Assembly: GCA_022402445.1 (NCBI GenBank)
Contig: JAKRSF010000010.1
Coordinates: 310,001-374,000, forward strand
Length of the DNA stretch: 64,000 nucleotides
Direction of reading: 5' to 3'
Source of the DNA: Cyanobacteriota bacterium
GTDB taxonomy: Bacteria; Cyanobacteriota; Cyanobacteriia; CACIAM-69d
Shown: piece by piece, positions 60,670-64,000 of the stretch
How positions within the stretch are numbered: position 1 is the first letter of the stretch
Layout of the letters: the number at the start of each line of letters is the position of its first letter
Translations under genes and position numbers: made by a program
Notes under the pieces: model-generated
Database searches by the model: none
Seen by the model: only the letters and a program-made list of their open reading frames with translations
What the model was told of the DNA's origin: nothing

Positions 60670-61556
60670 GCCGTTGGATCCTGGGTCGTCGTCGGGGGAT
60701 AGACAATCTGGCGCGCCAGCCCCAGCCACGCCAGCCCCTGGATCGCCCACCAGGTCACATCCACCTCCCACCAGCGCCAGCCGCATTTCGCCACCTGGGG
60801 ATAGGCGTGGTGATTATTATGCCAACCTTCCCCATAGGTGAGAAGCGCCGCCCACCAGAGGTTGCGGGTCGTGTCCGCCGTGCCGAAACTGCGGTAGCCG
60901 CCGTAGAGATGGGTGGCGGAGTTGATCAACCAGGTGGAGTGCCACAGGAGCACCGCCCGCCCAAAAATCCCATAAATCACATAGGACCACCCGCCGATCG
61001 CGTAGAGGGCGATCGCCAGGGGGATTTGCAGCAGCAGGAAATAGCGATCTAGCCAGCAATAGTAGCGATCGCGGGCCAGATCCGGCGCATAGCGACGATA
61101 GCGGTCAAATTCAAAAAATTCCGGCTTCGGGTACAGCATCCACAGCAGATGGCTCCACCAAAACCCCCGCCGTGCCGAATAGGGATCGCGCTCCTCATCC
61201 TCCGTGTAGGCATGGTGCAGCCGGTGGCCCGCCACCCAGAAAATTGGCCCCCCTTGCAGCGCCAACGCCCCCAAGGTCGCGATCGCATAGGCCAACGGTC
61301 GTGGCACCCGAAAACTGCGGTGGCTCAGCAGCCGGTGATAGCCCAGACAAATGCCCAAACTGCCAAAGCACCAGTGCAGCCCCACCAAAACCCCCAGCGC
61401 CCCCCAGGAAAAGTTCCAAACCATCAGCAGCGCCAGCCCGTGGAACGCCCCAAAAAATAGCGCCGTCCCCCAACTGAAACGCCCCCCGCGATCGGGGCAA
61501 AGCCCCCACTCATCGCGTTCATCCTGAAAACCTTGCGCAGAACTTGACCGATCCAT
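60666..61556 (-). CDS. desC: Acyl-lipid/acyl-CoA delta-9 desaturase (DesC-type)
   Basis: The enzyme introduces a double bond into membrane-bound acyl chains. The 296-residue integral membrane protein has the three histidine boxes that bind the di-iron centre: HRLLSHRSF (HxxxxH), [10 protein letters not shown] (HxxHH) and [12 protein letters not shown] (HxxHH). Hydrophobic pairs lie between them. The overall pattern ([25 protein letters not shown]) is that of the cyanobacterial DesC family; regiospecificity is inferred. The ATG at 61556 (MDRSSSAQ) is chosen; an upstream in-frame start is possible. Confidence 0.92.
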   Translation of the reverse strand: MDRSSSAQGFQDERDEWGLCPDRGGRFSWGTALFFGAFHGLALLMVWNFSWGALGVLVGLHWCFGSLGICLGYHRLLSHRSFRVPRPLAYAIATLGALALQGGPIFWVAGHRLHHAYTEDEERDPYSARRGFWWSHLLWMLYPKPEFFEFDRYRRYAPDLARDRYYCWLDRYFLLLQIPLAIALYAIGGWSYVIYGIFGRAVLLWHSTWLINSATHLYGGYRSFGTADTTRNLWWAALLTYGEGWHNNHHAYPQVAKCGWRWWEVDVTWWAIQGLAWLGLARQIVYPPTTTQDPTA

Positions 61557-61737
61557 ACACACCTCACACCACATTCAAAGCCAGTTGAAAACCAATTCGT
61601 AATCCGTTCAAATCAGCCATGCTCGCAATAAAGGGGAGCCGCCACCCAATCGTGGAACGAACTCCCCATCCCTAGCAGCCAATTTCAAACAACAGCCCAA
61701 AGAGGTTTACGGAAAACCTTCTGAGCTAAGGGAATCC

Positions 61738-62874
61738 CTAGGAAAAATTGCCAACCCCAGACGCGGATTCAAAGTCCGCCGAACTGGCTTCTCCTAGGAT
61801 CGACGGAGCCAAGAAGCTAACGGATTCAAAGTCCGTCGAACTGGCCAGATCCAAAGGAAATTGGTGGGCATTACGCTCGTGCATCACCTCAATCCCCAAA
61901 TTTGCCCGGTTCAACAGATCCGCCCAGGTATTGATCGGATGCCCTTGGGTATCCAGAATCGACCCGTTGAAATTAAACCCATTCAAATTGAAGGCCATCG
62001 TCGCAATCCCCAAGGACGCAAACCAAATGCCCACCACCGGCCACGCCGCCAGAAAGAAATGGAGCGATCGCGAATTATTAAAACTCGCATATTGGAAAAT
62101 CAACCGACCGAAATAGCCATGGGCCGCCACGATATTGTAGGTTTCCTCCTCCTGGCCAAACCGATAGCCGTGGTTTTGGGACTCCGCCTCCGACGTTTCC
62201 CGAATCAACGAAGAGGTCACCAAGGACCCGTGCATCGCCGAAAAGAGCGCCCCGCCAAACACCCCCGCAACCCCCAACATATGGAATGGGTGCATCAGCA
62301 CATTGTGCTCCGGCGAAAACACCAGCATGAAATTAAACGTGCCAGAAATGCCCAGCATCATGCCATCGGAAAAGCTGCCCTGACCAATGGGATAGATCAG
62401 CAGCACCGCCGTCGCCGCCGCCACCGGAGCCGAAAAGGCCACCGGAATCCAAGGGCGCATCCCCAGGCGATAGCTCAACTCCCACTGGCGACCGAGATAG
62501 GCATAGATGGCAATCAAAAAGTGCAGGACGATCATCTCGTAGGGGCCGCCATTGTAGAGCCACTCATCCAAAGTCGCCGCTTCCCAAATGGGATAAAAGT
62601 GCAGGCCAATGGCCGCCGACGGGGGCACAACGGTGGCCGAAATGATGTTGTTGCCGTAGAGCAAAGATCCGGAAACCGGTTCACGAATGCCGTCAATATC
62701 CACCGGTGGCGCGGCCACAAAGGCCAACACAAACACGATCGCGGCCACCAGCATCGTCGGGATCATCAACACCCCAAACCAACCGATATACATGCGGTTC
62801 TGGGTACTGGTGATCCATTGGCAAAATCGCTCCCAGGCATTGGGGCCTCGGACCGAATAGAGGGCAGTGGTCAT
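61738..62874 (-). CDS. psbA: Photosystem II D1 protein, microaerobic D1' isoform with abnormal C-terminal tail
   Basis: D1 carries the Mn4CaO5 cluster, P680 and the QB site of photosystem II in the thylakoid. All functional residues keep standard numbering: Asp170, Glu189, His190, His198, His215, His272, His332, Glu333, His337, Asp342 and Ala344. Residue 130 is Gln. Ala80, Leu158 and Ala286 are the three replacements that define D1' forms induced by low oxygen, and Met173 is also found in the equivalent Thermosynechococcus protein. The protein is 378 residues instead of 360. The part after Ala344, normally a 16-residue tail removed by CtpA, is 34 residues of unrelated sequence with a repeated SS(T/A)DFES. 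It is divergent from an ArsR-family gene. Confidence 0.96.
   Translation of the reverse strand: MTTALYSVRGPNAWERFCQWITSTQNRMYIGWFGVLMIPTMLVAAIVFVLAFVAAPPVDIDGIREPVSGSLLYGNNIISATVVPPSAAIGLHFYPIWEAATLDEWLYNGGPYEMIVLHFLIAIYAYLGRQWELSYRLGMRPWIPVAFSAPVAAATAVLLIYPIGQGSFSDGMMLGISGTFNFMLVFSPEHNVLMHPFHMLGVAGVFGGALFSAMHGSLVTSSLIRETSEAESQNHGYRFGQEEETYNIVAAHGYFGRLIFQYASFNNSRSLHFFLAAWPVVGIWFASLGIATMAFNLNGFNFNGSILDTQGHPINTWADLLNRANLGIEVMHERNAHQFPLDLASSTDFESVSFLAPSILGEASSADFESASGVGNFS
61764..61845 (-). repeat. 25-bp direct repeat encoding the abnormal D1 tail
   Basis: Plus-strand copies lie at 61764-61788 and 61821-61845, 57 bases (19 codons) apart, differing at one base. Each contains a 5-bp stem around the loop CTTTGAA (minus strand): ACGGA/TCCGT in one copy and GCGGA/TCCGC in the other. 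Confidence 0.9.
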
Positions 62875-63223
62875 GGAAATTTACCTCGAATCAAGGAAGG
62901 AATTCATAACAGAAACCCGCAAGCGACGGAACTCAGCGCGGCCATCGGTAAGCCCTGGCTTCCCTCGGGGCGGGCTGGGGAGAACAGTAGCCCCAGCTTT
63001 GATTGATTTCGTGCTTGTTTTGATAACTATACAGCGATATATCTATAAAACGACAGGGGGAGGGCACAATAACTCATGATTTTCTGCTTTTGTATAGGTT
63101 TTGCTTATAATTTTGGCCAATGGGGCGGGGGTCTCAGGGGGCGATCGCGGGGATGGGGTAAGCTGCCATGGAGGGGCCGGGCGATCGCGCCGGTGCCGTT
63201 TTTAGTTGGATGTCGTACCTGGC
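62875..63223. promoter_or_regulatory. Divergent control region of psbA and the ArsR-family gene
   Basis: This is 349 bases. The psbA side (minus strand) contains a strong leader hairpin (62974-62997) and a possible promoter, TTGTGC-N16-TATAGA, around 63045-63070. The ArsR side has TATAAT at 63106-63111. An AT-rich block at 63019-63050 holds the palindrome GATATATC (63036-63043) flanked by TATA-containing arms and could be the operator. All of these are motif-level assignments. Confidence 0.45.
62974..62997 (-). promoter_or_regulatory. Hairpin in the psbA 5' leader
   Basis: GCTGGGG-N10-CCCCAGC is a perfect 7-bp stem about 100 bases upstream of the psbA start. It may affect mRNA stability or translation. 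No T-run follows it on the psbA strand, so it is not a terminator. Confidence 0.5.
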
Positions 63224-63577
63224 ATGTCCGAACCTGGTTTTTCACCGTTGCCCCCGGAGGTGCTGGCGTCGATCGCCGAGTACTTCAAAGTGTTGTCGGA
63301 GGTGAGCCGCTTGCAGATTCTCAACTGCCTGCGATCGGGGCCGATGAATGTGATGGAACTGACGGAGGCGACGGGCTACAGTCAGGCGAATTTGTCGAAA
63401 CATCTGAAAATCATGACCCAGGCGGGCATTCTCAGTCGCCAGCCTCGGGGGGTCAGTGCCTACTATGAAATTGCTGATCCAAAGGTGTTTCAGCTTTGCC
63501 ATACGGTGTGTGATGGCATTGGCGATCGCCTTCGGCAGCAGGCGCGGCAGTTTCAGGCGTTCCAGGGCGATCGCTAG
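63224..63577 (+). CDS. ArsR/SmtB family winged-helix regulator with redox-type cysteines
   Basis: This 117-residue protein of the ArsR fold has LSEVSRLQILNCLRSGPMNVMELTEATGYSQANLSKHLKIMTQAGILSRQPRGVSAYYEI as helices 2-5 and wing. Cys35 is in the alpha2 segment (ILNCL) and Cys92/Cys96 are near the C-terminal helix (LCHTVCDGI). This spacing recalls the thiol-based SqrR/BigR subgroup, which senses sulfide or oxidants through alpha2/alpha5 cysteines, more than metal-binding ArsR. Its divergent position next to D1'-type psbA suggests control of that gene by oxygen, sulfide or redox state; this is inference. The start at 63224 (MSEPGF) is chosen; an earlier start at 63206 adds 6 residues. Confidence 0.85.
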   Translation: MSEPGFSPLPPEVLASIAEYFKVLSEVSRLQILNCLRSGPMNVMELTEATGYSQANLSKHLKIMTQAGILSRQPRGVSAYYEIADPKVFQLCHTVCDGIGDRLRQQARQFQAFQGDR

Positions 63578-63687
63578 AGGTTTGGGCGGTTGCGATCGCG
63601 CTCAGTTGGTGTTGGTTTTTTTCAGCCATTTCAGGCTTTTTCAGCTATTCGTTTGACCTTCTCCCCAGGGTTTTCCTGACCGATGCC

Positions 63688-64000
63688 ATGGATATTGCGG
63701 ATGTGATTGCACAGTTAATCGAGCGCTATGGGGCGGGCGATCGCCACTTTGCCCGTCTGGTGTTGCGGGATGCGGATTTGACGAATGTGAATTTGGAGGG
63801 GGCGGATTTTGAGCGGGCGGATTTGCGCCAAATGCGTTTGGGTAAGGCGAATCTGAGGGGCTGCAATTTGCGGCGGGTGGATTTGAGTGAGGCGCTGCTG
63901 TGGGGGGTGGATCTGACGGGGGCGGATCTGGATCTGGCCCAGTTGCGGGAGGCGGATCTAACCGGTGCGATTCTGGCGGAGGCGCGGCTGGAGGGGGTGA
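63688..64000 (+). CDS. Pentapeptide-repeat protein, 5' part
   Basis: The frame starts at the ATG at 63688 (MDIADVIAQLIERYGAGDRHF) and is open to the window end (104 codons visible). From residue 25 it is an A(D/N)LXX repeat protein (DADLTNVNLEGADFERADLRQ and further), with at least 15 pentapeptides, so a right-handed beta-helix is expected. It lies 110 bases after the ArsR-family gene, same strand. It is unrelated in register detail to the protein at 21883-22779. The function and full length are unknown because the 3' end is outside the window. Confidence 0.8.
   Translation, partial: MDIADVIAQLIERYGAGDRHFARLVLRDADLTNVNLEGADFERADLRQMRLGKANLRGCNLRRVDLSEALLWGVDLTGADLDLAQLREADLTGAILAEARLEGV

Noticed and set aside
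61703-61719. Hairpin AGGTTT/AAACCT downstream of psbA as a terminator
   Set aside because: Stem of six pairs with a weak pyrimidine tail on the minus strand; insufficient for a terminator call.
61861-63006. Plus-strand frame of 381 codons opposite psbA
   Set aside because: Exact antisense of D1, very Arg/His/Gln-rich; shadow.

Overview
The window is chromosomal DNA from a GC-rich, phycobilin-making cyanobacterium. This rests on psbA (photosystem II D1), pcyA (phycocyanobilin synthesis), DUF1830, DUF751, DUF4079, DUF4912, an arsenosugar-type ArsM and a PEP-CTERM protein. The octamer GCGATCGC (the cyanobacterial HIP1 palindrome) is also scattered densely through genes and gaps. I cannot name the genus. 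No plasmid, phage, insertion-sequence or CRISPR genes are visible.

Layout. 1-13.5 kb: the end of a methyltransferase, a HAD protein, tRNA-Ala(CGC), a PEP-CTERM protein, an orphan histidine kinase, two paralogous small proteins flanking a secreted protein, a radical SAM protein of the PSII high-light-acclimation type, DUF1830, DUF4079, pgsA, a TerB-like protein and an M23 peptidase. 13.7-18.1 kb (minus strand): birA, an HD hydrolase fused to a nucleoside deoxyribosyltransferase domain, a HAD phosphatase, a Ca2+/H+ antiporter and a RidA protein. 18.4-36.6 kb: GH57/DUF3536, a pentapeptide-repeat protein, prolyl aminopeptidase, gcvH, a thioesterase, a tandem USP protein, DUF4912, a CysQ-like phosphatase, a zinc-ribbon protein, a cyclophilin-RTX fusion, a DUF362/NAD(P)HX-repair/GNAT run and a 49-residue protein. 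36.9-48.4 kb: an FHA-PBP1, pcyA, dxr, a methyltransferase, mfd and a GH3 enzyme. 48.4-52.7 kb: arsenic genes (arsM, arsR, acr3, arsC) with rbfA and DUF751 between them. 52.8-61.6 kb: a GTPase, a chorismate-binding synthase, a membrane protein, DUF2470, pepA, ruvB and an acyl desaturase. 61.7-64 kb: psbA, a divergent ArsR-family regulator and the start of another pentapeptide-repeat protein.

Most notable are the following. (i) psbA encodes the low-oxygen D1' isoform (A80, L158, A286, plus M173). Its tail after Ala344 is abnormal and is built on a 25-bp duplication whose hairpins show a compensatory base change. (ii) A cysteine-bearing ArsR-family regulator is transcribed divergently from that psbA. 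(iii) The HD-alarmone-hydrolase/nucleoside-deoxyribosyltransferase fusion lies in a tight operon. (iv) A family of REPIN-like composite repeats with CGTAGGGG...CCCCTACG ends sits mostly between convergent genes, with local tandem amplifications. (v) A 156-157-bp tandem repeat that carries a hairpin plus T-tract in every unit lies in a divergent promoter region.

Genes that plausibly work together: arsR/acr3/arsC with arsM (arsenic detoxification); the HAD, HD-NDT and birA operon; DUF362, nnr and GNAT; DUF751 and rbfA; pepA and ruvB; and psbA with its neighbouring regulator. Start codons were chosen from family length, ATG position and visible ribosome-binding sites; uncertain ones are marked.
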